Shown: positions 17,823 to 26,575 of the stretch, piece by piece
Layout of the letters: each line of letters opens with the position of its first letter
How positions within the stretch are numbered: position 1 is the first letter of the stretch
From: Bacteroidales bacterium
GTDB taxonomy: Bacteria; Bacteroidota; Bacteroidia; Bacteroidales; WCHB1-69
Length of the DNA stretch: 37,590 nucleotides
Assembly: GCA_031272415.1 (NCBI GenBank)
Contig: JAISTU010000151.1
Location: 1 to 37,590, forward strand
Reading direction: 5' to 3'
Translations under genes and position numbers: made by a program
The notes under the pieces: generated by a model
Databases searched by the model: none
What the model was told of the DNA's origin: nothing
The model's input: only the letters and a program-made list of their open reading frames with translations

Positions 17823-19331
17823 TTATTTATCTATTATTCTTTTAATTTCTTCCACCATTTTTCTATCATTGGAAAGTCGGGGAACTTTGTATTGACCGCC
17901 TAATTTTTGTTTATCCGCCAACCAATGCAAAAAAGTCCCTTTTTTTACCGAACAAACCAAAGGCGACTGTAATAAAATATCATTGGCACGCTTGGCATCA
18001 TAATCGGAATTGAGTTTTTTGAGTTCCGCATCCAATATTTTTGTAAACAATTGTAAATCAGATGGTTGTGTTTCAAATTCTATCAACCATTCATGTGCCG
18101 CTTGCGTAGAAGATTGCAAATAAATAGGGGCTGCCGTGTATTCACTAATGACCGCATTGGTCTGATTACAAGCAACTTGCAATGCTTTGTCTGCATTATC
18201 CATCATCAATTCTTCCCCAAAGGCATTGATAAAATAACTTGTCCGACCGCAAATGCTGATACGATATGGCTCAATAGACGTAAATTCAATCACATCGCCC
18301 ACTCTGTAACGCCACAAACCTGCATTGGTAGAAATCACAAGCGCATATTTTTGACCCGTTTTGACTGCCTCCAATGGAATGGCTTTGCCTGAAATATCCG
18401 AAATATTTTCAAACGGTATAAATTCATAAAAAATACCATTATCGGTCAGCAAAAGCATATCTTCCGAATCGCTACGGTCTTGAGCGGCAAAATAACCCTC
18501 ACTTGAGTTGTAAATCTGTTGATAATATAAATTGCTGTTCGGGAAAAGGGCTTGATATTGCTCCTTATATGGCGAAAATGTAACGCCCCCATACATAAAC
18601 AATTGCACATCCTGCCAGACCGAAGACATATCGGATTTGCCTGTTATTTCCATAATGCGTTTAAAAATTATCAATAACCAAGATGGTACGCCACCGATTA
18701 TTCTAACATCTTGATTTTTAGTATATTGTGCAAAAACTTCAACTTTTTCTTCCCAATTGTCCAACAAAGCGATAGATTTTGGGGGTGTTCGCATTGTATT
18801 TGCCCAAAATGGCAACATTTGCGTCAAAATGGCTGATATATCGCCACAAACCACTGACGGCTTGTTATCTACTTGCCGCAAAGCACCGGTGAGCGACAAA
18901 TATTTGCCTCCAAAAATAGTAGAATTTGGACAATTATTTAAGTACAAAACAAAAGTATCACGTCCGCATTTGTAATTATTTTCCCACAGCGATTCACGGC
19001 TGACAGGAATATACTTACTGCGGGCATTGCTGGTGCCGGAAGACTTTGAAAACCAACTAATTTTACCTCTCCAAAGCACATCTTTTTCACCTCTCATCAT
19101 GCGACTAATGTAAGGCTCTATCTGCTCGTATGAATTGATAGGCAAACGATTAGAGAATACAGCGTAATCCTTAATCGATTGATAATCAAAAGATTTGCCC
19201 CATTGAGTGCATTGAGCAGATTTTATCAAAGTTTTAAAAATCAGTTCTTGTGATGCAACAGAATGACGCATTATCTTATCTATATGTCCGCTATGAGCAA
19301 AAAAGTAGGCTTTTACAAGTTTATTTCTCAT
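17823..19331 (-). CDS. GH3-family acyl-adenylating (amide-forming) enzyme
   Basis: 502 aa. GH3 enzymes activate a carboxylic acid with ATP and join it to an amino acid; they are best known from plant hormone conjugation and are common but uncharacterised in Bacteroidetes. Visible motifs are the P-loop-like SKSSGTSNARSKYIPVS (residues 95-111), YYQQIYNSSEGYFAAQD in the middle, and YRVGDVIEFTSIEPYRI followed by GRTSYFINAFGEE, the hinge to the C-terminal lid. No signal peptide. It starts a unit with the alpha-oxoamine synthase (29 bp gap) and probably the nitroreductase, from a promoter box at 19386-19393. The acid and amine substrates are unknown. Confidence 0.88.
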   Translation of the reverse strand: MRNKLVKAYFFAHSGHIDKIMRHSVASQELIFKTLIKSAQCTQWGKSFDYQSIKDYAVFSNRLPINSYEQIEPYISRMMRGEKDVLWRGKISWFSKSSGTSNARSKYIPVSRESLWENNYKCGRDTFVLYLNNCPNSTIFGGKYLSLTGALRQVDNKPSVVCGDISAILTQMLPFWANTMRTPPKSIALLDNWEEKVEVFAQYTKNQDVRIIGGVPSWLLIIFKRIMEITGKSDMSSVWQDVQLFMYGGVTFSPYKEQYQALFPNSNLYYQQIYNSSEGYFAAQDRSDSEDMLLLTDNGIFYEFIPFENISDISGKAIPLEAVKTGQKYALVISTNAGLWRYRVGDVIEFTSIEPYRISICGRTSYFINAFGEELMMDNADKALQVACNQTNAVISEYTAAPIYLQSSTQAAHEWLIEFETQPSDLQLFTKILDAELKKLNSDYDAKRANDILLQSPLVCSVKKGTFLHWLADKQKLGGQYKVPRLSNDRKMVEEIKRIIDK

Positions 19332-19385
19332 AGAATCAAAATTCCAACATTTTTGTTTTTAGTACTCTTTTGAATTTGCATTTTG

Positions 19386-19393
19386 CAAAAATA
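19386..19393 (-). promoter_or_regulatory. -7 box TATTTTTG for the GH3 operon
   Basis: The minus strand reads poly-A, GGTTTTTTAATTTTTAATTG, AAAAATTTGTG, TATTTTTGCAAAA. The start codon at 19331 follows after about 55 nt. Confidence 0.7.
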
Positions 19394-19550
19394 CACAAAT
19401 TTTTCAATTAAAAATTAAAAAACCTTTTTTTTCAATTGAGAATGGAGAATTGAGAATGATTTTTTTTGCATTTTGGTGCGAAAATGGGGAAATAAATAGA
19501 AAAATCTAAAATCGTAAATCTACACTCTCCACTCTGAAAAAAAAAGGTTT
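19394..19550. repeat. Intergenic repeat cluster with inverted outer arms
   Basis: Left arm: AATTAAAAAACC, T-run, CAATTGAGAATGGAGAATTG. A degenerate GCATTTTGGTGCGAAAATGG box starts at 19468. Right arm: TACACTCTCCACTCTG, A-run, GGTTTTTAATTAA. The outer ends are inverted copies of each other, and the right end runs into the TAA stop of the helicase gene. Confidence 0.6.
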
Positions 19551-20978
19551 TTAATTAATATTTGTACCTTCTTCTATCCAAAATAATTTTTCTTTGGCAC
19601 GTGTGATGGCGGTATAGAGCCATCTGTAATAATCTTGTTTTATCTCATTTTCAGGTACATAGCCTTTGTCAACGAAGACGGTATCCCAGCCACCGCCCTG
19701 TGTTTTGTGGCAAGTTTGAGCGTATGCAAATTTTACTTGCATGGCGTTCAAATATGGGTCAGTTTTGATTTTTTTAAACCGTTGAGAGCGTGGCACGATG
19801 TCCATATAATCCTTTTCTATTGCAAAAAAGAGTTCTCTCCATTGCTCATAGGGCAAAGCGGGGGTGTCGGTATAAAGCGATGAAAGGATAATTTTTGCCT
19901 CGAAAATTTTCTCTTCTGTGTCCAAAAGTTGCAAAGAAACATCTGCAAAGTCCATATTGTATTTATTTTCAATATCATACACTTTTATAACTTTCAAAAT
20001 ATCGCCATTGGCAATTAAGTCGGCTTGTTTTTTTTCATGGCTTAACCAGTAGTAATTATTTTTTACATTCATCAGTAAATCAGAGTGTTGCAAAATTTCA
20101 TCTCGCCAAAGAATGCGATTACGGATAGCCTGATTGAGCATATTGGCTTGTTTATTGGTGCGAACAATGGCAACTGTATTTTCCATACCTGATTGATTAT
20201 AAGCATTTTCTATTTCTTCCAATATTTCTGAACGGGAAATGATTTTGACATCTGAATTTTCCTTTTGACAATGAATTTGATAATCTTTGTGTGCTCCCGA
20301 TGTCAATAAATGTCTGATTTTTGTTGCATTAAACAGAATATCAGACTGTTGCTGTTGCCGAACAACATCTTTCAATTCACATTCAAAAACCAATTGTGAA
20401 TATCTATCTTTCAACAAAACGGCATCTAAAGCAGGACTTTCATTCAATCCCACCGGTGGCAATTGTGCATTATCGCCTATCAACACTAAACGACAATTGC
20501 TCCCCTGTTCTATGTATTCAAAAAGATGACTTAAAAGATAACTGTCTCTAAACCAATCATTTCCGTTACTTGTTGGGTCATCATACAGCATAGAAGCCTC
20601 ATCTACAAAAAAGAAAGCGTTTTTGTGTTTATTTACATTTTGTTGCAATGTCAGCCCTGCATCTTTGTCCATTTTCATTCTGTAAATTTCTCTGTGGACG
20701 GTAGATGCTTTTTTGGCAGCATAAGCCCCCAGCACTTTTGCGGCTCTACCTGTTGGTGCCAAAAGGACAGTCTCTATTCCACAGGCATTTAAAGCATGTA
20801 CAAAAGCACTGATAAGCGACGTTTTTCCGGTGCCTGCATAGCCTTGCAACAACATCACTTTTTGTTGTTCTTTGCAACAAACAAAGTTCATAAAAGTTGT
20901 TATGGCATTTTTTTGCCCTTCTGTTGGTTCTGTTTGTAAATAATTGATAACCAATTGATTAAAATCTTCTTTTTTCAC
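19551..20978 (-). CDS. RecD-like superfamily 1 DNA helicase
   Basis: A 475-aa ATP-dependent helicase. Motif I (Walker A) is GYAGTGKTS at residues 46-54, motif II FFVDEASMLYDD, motif III LVLIGDNAQLPPVG, and motifs V/VI are KFAYAQTCHKTQGGGWDTV and LYTAITRAKEKLFWIEE. It is much shorter than RecD2 (about 700-800 aa) and lacks a long N-terminal domain, like other short helicases of this class in Bacteroidetes. The start codon is GTG at 20978, only 6 bp after the flippase stop; the next in-frame ATG would cut off sequence just before Walker A. A housekeeping repair role is inferred. Its stop codon lies inside the arm of an intergenic repeat. Confidence 0.88.
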   Translation of the reverse strand: MKKEDFNQLVINYLQTEPTEGQKNAITTFMNFVCCKEQQKVMLLQGYAGTGKTSLISAFVHALNACGIETVLLAPTGRAAKVLGAYAAKKASTVHREIYRMKMDKDAGLTLQQNVNKHKNAFFFVDEASMLYDDPTSNGNDWFRDSYLLSHLFEYIEQGSNCRLVLIGDNAQLPPVGLNESPALDAVLLKDRYSQLVFECELKDVVRQQQQSDILFNATKIRHLLTSGAHKDYQIHCQKENSDVKIISRSEILEEIENAYNQSGMENTVAIVRTNKQANMLNQAIRNRILWRDEILQHSDLLMNVKNNYYWLSHEKKQADLIANGDILKVIKVYDIENKYNMDFADVSLQLLDTEEKIFEAKIILSSLYTDTPALPYEQWRELFFAIEKDYMDIVPRSQRFKKIKTDPYLNAMQVKFAYAQTCHKTQGGGWDTVFVDKGYVPENEIKQDYYRWLYTAITRAKEKLFWIEEGTNIN

Positions 20979-20984
20979 GCTTTT

Positions 20985-22499
20985 TTAGTTTTGTGATGCT
21001 TTTTTCATTCTTCTGATACATTTAAACTCCTTAAAATAGACAAAGGCAACATAAGAAAATAAGATTAAAGTATTGATAATCAATTTAATAACCAATTGAT
21101 GTTCGCCAAAGTATTGAAAAGGTATCAAAAAATAAGAGATTGAAAAAAGAGCCAATGCAACACTTATATACAGCAATATTTTTTTGACATTATAAGGCAC
21201 TGGATAGACTTTTTGCCCCAAAAAGTAGGAGGCAAGCATCATCGCAAAATAAGTAATTAAATGCGTCCATGCTGCACCCATAAAACCTATGGTCGGGATT
21301 AAAAGGAAATTCAAACCTATTGTCAGCACCGTCCCGCAGACTGTAATATAAGCCCCATATTGCGTTTTGCCGGTCAATTTGTACCAAATGGAAAGGTTAA
21401 AATTGATACCCAAAATCAAATATGCCAGCAACATAATGGGAACAACTGCCATTCCTTCTCGATATTCTTTTCCCGTAAAGTATTGAAAACCATCAATATA
21501 CATCATTACAAATAAAAATATAAATCCGCAAACAATCACAAAATAGGTCATCACTTGTGCATATTTTTCTTTGTCGTTATGCTTTTGATAGAGAGAAAAG
21601 AAAAACGGCTCGGCAGCAAACCGAAATGCCTCCTGAAACAGTCGCATCAATATCGCAATTTTTACACAAGCCGAATAAACGCCCACATAATACATAGCAG
21701 TATGCGAAATATCGCCAGCCAAAAATTTGAGCATAATTCTATCTATAGACTCGTTGGCAATGCCCGCCAATCCCAAAATCATTAAAGGAAGGGCATATTT
21801 TAACATCCGTTTGAGCAATTGCCAATCAATAGACAATTTGATAAATTTTAAATGCGTAAAAAAGAGCATTATAAATTGAACACAGGAGGCTATTAAGTTG
21901 GAAATGAACGCATAACCTATTCCTATTTCGGGCTTATATATATGTGAAATCAGGTCAGGGAGTATATTATTTTCCAACATTTTGGGGCAAATCCACAAAA
22001 AGAAAACATTTAAGCCAACATTGAGGGCGACATTGCAAATTTTCAAAAAAGCGAACAAATAGGGGCGATTTTCGGAGCGTAATTTGGCATAAGGCACATA
22101 AGTCATGGCATCTAAACCCAACATTAACACAAACCAACGCACATATTCGGGGTGCTGGGCATAATCTATCAAAGAGGCTATTTGACCGGAAAATATCAAT
22201 CCCAACACCACAAAAAGCGAAGAGGTACAAAAAAGAGCCGTTAAAGCCGTCCGGAACACCTTTTTACGGTCGTTTTCAAGTTCCGAAAATCGAAAAAATG
22301 TGGTCTCCATTCCGTAGGATAAAACGACCAACAAAAGGGCTGAATAGGCATAAAATTCGTTATAAATGCCATAATATTCAGGATTTCCGAAAATATAAGT
22401 ATGGAAAGGCACCAGCACATAACTCAAAAAACGCTGTACCATAGTCGTACCGCCATAAATGACCGTCTGTGTCGCTAATTTTTTGAGCGGTTCTTCCAT
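20985..22499 (-). CDS. Polysaccharide flippase / lipopolysaccharide biosynthesis membrane protein
   Basis: 504 aa, about 12-14 predicted transmembrane helices of the MATE/MurJ/Wzx superfamily, for example LLVVLSYGMETTFFRF, MLKYALPLMILGLAG, YFVIVCGFIFLFVMMY and LLYISVALALFSISYFLIPF. The N-terminal QTVIYGGTTMVQRFLSYVL and the position after TM5 resemble the Bacteroidetes 'lipopolysaccharide biosynthesis protein' group that moves lipid-linked glycans across the inner membrane. No glycosyltransferase is nearby, so the substrate is unknown. It sits between the Omp28-type gene (19 bp upstream) and the helicase (6 bp downstream), giving a three-gene unit with no clear common theme. Confidence 0.85.
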   Translation of the reverse strand: MEEPLKKLATQTVIYGGTTMVQRFLSYVLVPFHTYIFGNPEYYGIYNEFYAYSALLLVVLSYGMETTFFRFSELENDRKKVFRTALTALFCTSSLFVVLGLIFSGQIASLIDYAQHPEYVRWFVLMLGLDAMTYVPYAKLRSENRPYLFAFLKICNVALNVGLNVFFLWICPKMLENNILPDLISHIYKPEIGIGYAFISNLIASCVQFIMLFFTHLKFIKLSIDWQLLKRMLKYALPLMILGLAGIANESIDRIMLKFLAGDISHTAMYYVGVYSACVKIAILMRLFQEAFRFAAEPFFFSLYQKHNDKEKYAQVMTYFVIVCGFIFLFVMMYIDGFQYFTGKEYREGMAVVPIMLLAYLILGINFNLSIWYKLTGKTQYGAYITVCGTVLTIGLNFLLIPTIGFMGAAWTHLITYFAMMLASYFLGQKVYPVPYNVKKILLYISVALALFSISYFLIPFQYFGEHQLVIKLIINTLILFSYVAFVYFKEFKCIRRMKKASQN

Positions 22500-22518
22500 T
22501 TTTGAATAAAAAATTATA

Positions 22519-23406
22519 TTATTCTATTAGTTTTTTCTCTTCAATTTGCAAAATTTGTTGCGTAGTTTTGTCAATTATATACGCAATTAAGTGGCAATGT
22601 GCTGTGTTCCATTGTGTTGTATTGAGTGCAATGGCAAACGCATTGATAGTCGTATCGCCGGCTTGCGAAATGCCGAGTGCTACTCCTTCATACGAAGTTG
22701 CTCCACATCTTAAAACGTGATTATGAACATAATCGCACATGGTCGCCAAATCTCCATTGGCAACATTTCCCTTTTGAGGTGCAACAATAGAATCTTCCAC
22801 TAATGCAACACAAATTCGAGCACCGGAGTCAATAGTACTCAAAAGGCTCGTTTTAACAAAAATACAAACCGTATCGTTGTGTATATCCGGTATAATTTGC
22901 AAGCCGATAGATGGTGCTTTCCGCTCAATGGAACGCATGGATGCCTCCCAATTAAGGTCATCTACCAAAGGTTTTGTGCCAAAGGTCAATCGGTTAATCA
23001 TTCCTTTGGGTAATCCGGCATCGGACGCTCCAAACGCATTATCAATTGCCGTTCCCATGTCGGTACGAAAATCGGTGGTAAAGGCACAATCTCCTCCGCT
23101 TGCATCGGGACGTGATAAACTGCCGGTATGAATGGAAACGACTATCAAAGTGTCGCCCATTGCAACTTTCATTTGTGCTGCTGTTCGTTGTCCGCGTGGG
23201 CAATTAGGGCATTTATGACCCGTAAAATCCTCCAATAAATACTTCTGTATCACATCATTAGCATTCAAAGGCGGAAACGTAGGAGTATCACAATACGTTA
23301 TCTCAACCGTCTGCGTAGAATACGGCTTCTCTATTTTATCACATGTGAGCAATAAAATCGCTACAAAAACCAACAAACTCTCTAAAATTAGAATCTTTTT
23401 AATCAT
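22519..23406 (-). CDS. Omp28-related outer-membrane lipoprotein
   Basis: 295 aa. Residues 1-21 are a lipoprotein signal with lipobox LLLTC (C22). The core motif LLEDFTGHKCPNCPRGQ (around residue 58) with a CPNC redox-like pair is typical of Omp28-related proteins, whose N-terminal domain resembles thioredoxin folds; the rest is a beta-rich domain. Omp28 itself is a surface protein of Porphyromonas gingivalis. This is the first gene of the flippase/helicase unit, with a promoter box at 23450-23457. Surface or periplasmic location is inferred; its function is unknown. Confidence 0.85.
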   Translation of the reverse strand: MIKKILILESLLVFVAILLLTCDKIEKPYSTQTVEITYCDTPTFPPLNANDVIQKYLLEDFTGHKCPNCPRGQRTAAQMKVAMGDTLIVVSIHTGSLSRPDASGGDCAFTTDFRTDMGTAIDNAFGASDAGLPKGMINRLTFGTKPLVDDLNWEASMRSIERKAPSIGLQIIPDIHNDTVCIFVKTSLLSTIDSGARICVALVEDSIVAPQKGNVANGDLATMCDYVHNHVLRCGATSYEGVALGISQAGDTTINAFAIALNTTQWNTAHCHLIAYIIDKTTQQILQIEEKKLIE

Positions 23407-23449
23407 TTTTGCAAATTTTTATCTATTGTTTTATATTATAAGTAAAATA

Positions 23450-23457
23450 CAAAAATA
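23450..23457 (-). promoter_or_regulatory. -7 box TATTTTTG for the Omp28/flippase/helicase unit
   Basis: The minus strand reads poly-A, GTTTTTAATTGATAATTGA, TAAATTTGTG, TATTTTTG. It differs from the other copies in the AATTGATAATTGATAA stretch. The ATG at 23406 is about 44 nt downstream. Confidence 0.7.
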
Positions 23458-23554
23458 CACAAATTTATCAATTATCAATTAAAAACTTTTTTTTCAGAGT
23501 GTAGATTTTTTTTTTGCATTTTGGGATAAAATTGTTCTAAAAAATGAAAAGCAG
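23458..23554. repeat. Short intergenic repeat cluster (AGAGTG + GCATTTTGGGATAAA)
   Basis: A single CAGAGTGTAGA stretch, a T-run, and the GCATTTTGGGATAAAATTG box (from 23516) with TTCTAAAAAATGAAAAG after it. It lies between the Omp28 promoter and the stop codon of the 823-aa gene. Confidence 0.6.
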
Positions 23555-26026
23555 TCAATTAATAACTGCAGAAGGGGCTTGTTTTTCTTTTTCACGCACA
23601 AAATCCAACAAAAAATACACATATTTAAACAGAATTTTATAGTAATATTTCATGCTGCGACCTTGCTTGGCAAATTTTGTCAAAAGTGAATAAAAAAGAG
23701 GTATATTGGGGATAGGTATTACATTATTTGCCTCATCTATGAGAATAAAATGGTCAAAAAAACGAATTTCCATATTTCGGATATAAAAATTGCATAATTG
23801 ATACTTATGGTTGCCAATTTTGTCAAAAATGATAATAATAAATAAATTTTTTGTATATAATAACTCATTGAACTCCATATATTTACGTTTATTTCTCCAA
23901 TCAAAATTTTCGGCTTTGAAAAAACGATGTATTCTTAAACCTTTCTTATTTTCGTGCATCCATTGTGCTTTTATGCCAAAATGACAGCAGGCAACATGAT
24001 TATTAGGAATTATGATGGTGCAATTGTTGTTCGGCAATAGTTTTTCATACGCAAAACGGATGTCGCATCCATTGATATAACTTTCAGTTCTTGCCGTATT
24101 TTTGTCAAAAATTTCTTTGTTTTTCTTGTCAATTTTATCAATACATTCTTGCGGATTTTCTTTTAACCAATGCCTTGCAGGAAGATTTTTAATACATTTT
24201 GCTAACTTATTGTCATTCAATGAGTTTAATGCTATTCCAAGATACATAAACGGATGATACTTGGAGTTTTCAATTTTTATAATATATCCCATGTTTTTAC
24301 ATGTTAATGTTTTGGTATTGAAATGTTTATGCCCCATTGTTTCCCATTTTTCACCCCATTGTGTCCACTCTTTGTCTACACTTATCATGTATTTTTCAGT
24401 GGTAATTTTATTGACCAAAGCATAAAAATCTCTGTGATTGGGGTGATAATAACACTTTTCCGTACAAAATTTGCTATCGCCAAAATAGGTATAGCAAGTC
24501 GGTCGGCTGTGAAGATATGCTAATTGATAGGTGTCATTTTCAAATACTATTTCTGTCGGTTTATCCTCTTTTTGTTGTATTTGAATATTTTTATTCTCCA
24601 CTTCTTTTTCAAGTTGCAAAAACTTCGTTAATGCTAATGAAGCCATAGATTCAGTGAAAGATTCCACGCATGAACGTACATTTTTAAAATCTTCCAAATT
24701 TTTCAACAGGTATTCATATTTATCTCGACGCCCATTACCATAAATCACACGTGATGGCTTATAATTTATAATATCTTGATAATCATGTGTAATATAAAAA
24801 CTTTCTTCTCCACATTCTCGTTTGTACTCCTTTTTTTCTATTGTAGGAAACAGATATTCCAAAAAACAATGTTCATTGCGTTTTTTTTCAACAATAACAA
24901 CAAATCTTTTTTTTAGACGATCTTTGAGAGGCATAGTATAAGAGCAATGCAAACTCCCTTTCCCGTGACATACTTCTGTTTTTCCAAAATGAGCGTAACA
25001 AATACAAGGATTGCGAATATCTACAATCTTAAAAGTTTCATCTTCAAAAATTACTCCATATTCATTGTCAATAATTTCATTGATTATTGCAACTAATTCT
25101 GTTCTTTCGGACATCACCTCTGCCATATTTTTATTTCGCACATCCACTATCGACTTTAAATTATTGTATTGATTATTAACAAGTTGAAGGCATTGTGCTG
25201 ATAACTCTTTATGTATAGTCTCTATTGCTGCCCGCGATTGAGGATTTTTTATTGAATCTAATATTCGACCAATATGCATGCATCTGTCCATTTCGTCAGT
25301 AATATAAGGCTCATATTTTGAGGGATTATATGCGGCATATAAATTATAATAACGGCTTGAATATCCTTTTGTAATATATGATATTCTCTCCCCCTGCTGA
25401 CATGTCTGATAATCGCTCATGTATAATTTGGGGTTTTCTTCTTCATAATGCAATTGAAATTTCTTCTCGCTTTTTTTGAGGATTAAAATGTACAATTTTC
25501 CTTTTTTGTTATAACTTTCAAAAGTGTCTATATTTGAGGTCGTACACCATTGCGTACCCTTGCCATAAAGACAATTAGCGGCATAAGTTTTGGTGTGTAC
25601 CAATAAATAATCCTCATCTTCGTACAATTTTTCCGCCTCTTCATGTTTAATTTCTTTGATAATTTCTGTTTTGCTTTCAATCGGTGTTTCTATAAAATCT
25701 TGTATAACAACATACATCTCCGATAAGGATTTATATTTATTTAAATCATTGATTTTTAGTTGATTATGTTTTACTGCTTTATCAAATACAGGCAAATATT
25801 CTTCTGCTTTGTACAAATCTTCTGTTTTGAGGTTATCTGTTTTGTATAAATTGAGTAGCCATTTGGCATATTTTCCCATTTTTTTTGTCGCTATATTGCT
25901 CGAAATGCTATCCGTTTCCATAATTTGCCAAAAAACACTATCAGGCACAGTCGGGTAATACTTATAATGTATTTCGTCTGCGGGCATGTTTTTTGACGGG
26001 AAAAGACGCAATTGATAGCACGGCAT
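23555..26026 (-). CDS. Unrecognised 823-aa protein with four degenerate WC-motif modules
   Basis: I place the start at ATG 26026, 4 bp after the upstream lipoprotein stop; a longer frame would need a TTG at 26044. There is no signal peptide or convincing transmembrane helix, so it is probably cytosolic. Four modules share a core: an acidic YEDEDYLLVHT-like strand, a Cys/aromatic-Gly motif, then a hydrophobic strand with K residues. The motif reads NCLYGKGTQWC (C152-C161), CYAHFGKTEVC (343-353), CYTYFGDSKFC (511-521) and ACCHFGIKAQW (680-689), a period of about 168-191 residues. Following strands are GKLYILILKKSEKKFQLHY, KRFVVIVEKKRNEH, DFYALVNKITTEKYMIS and LFIIIIFDKIGNHKYQL. Only module 1 keeps an intact WCTTS. 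That motif recalls uncharacterised phage-type proteins, from memory only. Lysine-rich helical linkers join modules. Confidence 0.8.
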   Translation of the reverse strand: MPCYQLRLFPSKNMPADEIHYKYYPTVPDSVFWQIMETDSISSNIATKKMGKYAKWLLNLYKTDNLKTEDLYKAEEYLPVFDKAVKHNQLKINDLNKYKSLSEMYVVIQDFIETPIESKTEIIKEIKHEEAEKLYEDEDYLLVHTKTYAANCLYGKGTQWCTTSNIDTFESYNKKGKLYILILKKSEKKFQLHYEEENPKLYMSDYQTCQQGERISYITKGYSSRYYNLYAAYNPSKYEPYITDEMDRCMHIGRILDSIKNPQSRAAIETIHKELSAQCLQLVNNQYNNLKSIVDVRNKNMAEVMSERTELVAIINEIIDNEYGVIFEDETFKIVDIRNPCICYAHFGKTEVCHGKGSLHCSYTMPLKDRLKKRFVVIVEKKRNEHCFLEYLFPTIEKKEYKRECGEESFYITHDYQDIINYKPSRVIYGNGRRDKYEYLLKNLEDFKNVRSCVESFTESMASLALTKFLQLEKEVENKNIQIQQKEDKPTEIVFENDTYQLAYLHSRPTCYTYFGDSKFCTEKCYYHPNHRDFYALVNKITTEKYMISVDKEWTQWGEKWETMGHKHFNTKTLTCKNMGYIIKIENSKYHPFMYLGIALNSLNDNKLAKCIKNLPARHWLKENPQECIDKIDKKNKEIFDKNTARTESYINGCDIRFAYEKLLPNNNCTIIIPNNHVACCHFGIKAQWMHENKKGLRIHRFFKAENFDWRNKRKYMEFNELLYTKNLFIIIIFDKIGNHKYQLCNFYIRNMEIRFFDHFILIDEANNVIPIPNIPLFYSLLTKFAKQGRSMKYYYKILFKYVYFLLDFVREKEKQAPSAVIN

Positions 26027-26030
26027 AGGC

Positions 26031-26543
26031 TCAATATTTAACAATCACATACTCATCGGTAAAAACATGGTTACTGTGGTGATTTTGGCGGTCAATGAGC
26101 CAACACTCAAAGCGAATAGTGTCCGTAGGAAAATATAACTCTCTTATATACCGTACATTAAGCGGGACTTCAATAGTGCCTGAAATAGATTCTTCCCCCG
26201 AAGACAACAAAGGCGTAACCCATGCGCCAAAACTGCCAAAAGTATCTACACAATGCCATTGTTCATTTTCTTTCAAAAAAAGCATAATCTTCAGATTTTC
26301 AGCCGTATCCGAAGGGCGTGGCGTCTCCCCAATATCACCATCACCGTCTGTAAATTTCAACAACAGTCGCAACTCTTCTATATTTTGAACACTTGCGATA
26401 TGCTCCAAACTTACAAACTCCAAATATGGCTCAACCGGATATTTATAATGCGGTTCGCAGGCTGTAAAAAAAAACCAACAAAACACCAACATTCCTGCTA
26501 ATCTCCATATAATCAATCTATTACTGTTTATGCTATATTCCAT
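26031..26543 (-). CDS. Small lipoprotein with FTDGDGDIG motif
   Basis: 170 aa with a hydrophobic signal and lipobox FFTAC (C29), so it is predicted to be a lipoprotein. The conserved part is LLKFTDGDGDIGETPRPSDT, an acidic calcium-like loop seen in many short Bacteroidetes lipoproteins, followed by beta strands ending TDTIRFECWLIDRQNHHSN and DEYVIVKY. Function is unknown. A promoter box lies about 25 nt upstream (26568-26575), and the 823-aa gene follows almost directly, so the two are likely cotranscribed although one is exported and the other not. Confidence 0.8.
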   Translation of the reverse strand: MEYSINSNRLIIWRLAGMLVFCWFFFTACEPHYKYPVEPYLEFVSLEHIASVQNIEELRLLLKFTDGDGDIGETPRPSDTAENLKIMLFLKENEQWHCVDTFGSFGAWVTPLLSSGEESISGTIEVPLNVRYIRELYFPTDTIRFECWLIDRQNHHSNHVFTDEYVIVKY

Positions 26544-26567
26544 TTTTTTCCTTTTTTTAGACTATTG

Positions 26568-26575
26568 CAAAAATA
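26568..26575 (-). promoter_or_regulatory. -7 box TATTTTTG for the lipoprotein/823-aa unit
   Basis: The minus strand reads poly-A, GGTTTTTATTTTTTAATTA, AATTTTTGTG, TATTTTTGCAATAG. It is the same promoter block as before the other units. The ATG at 26543 is about 25 nt downstream. Confidence 0.65.

Noticed and set aside
26044..26044. TTG start for the four-module protein
   Set aside because: It would overlap the upstream lipoprotein gene by 14 bp; an ATG at 26026 is 4 bp after that stop and loses no recognisable domain.
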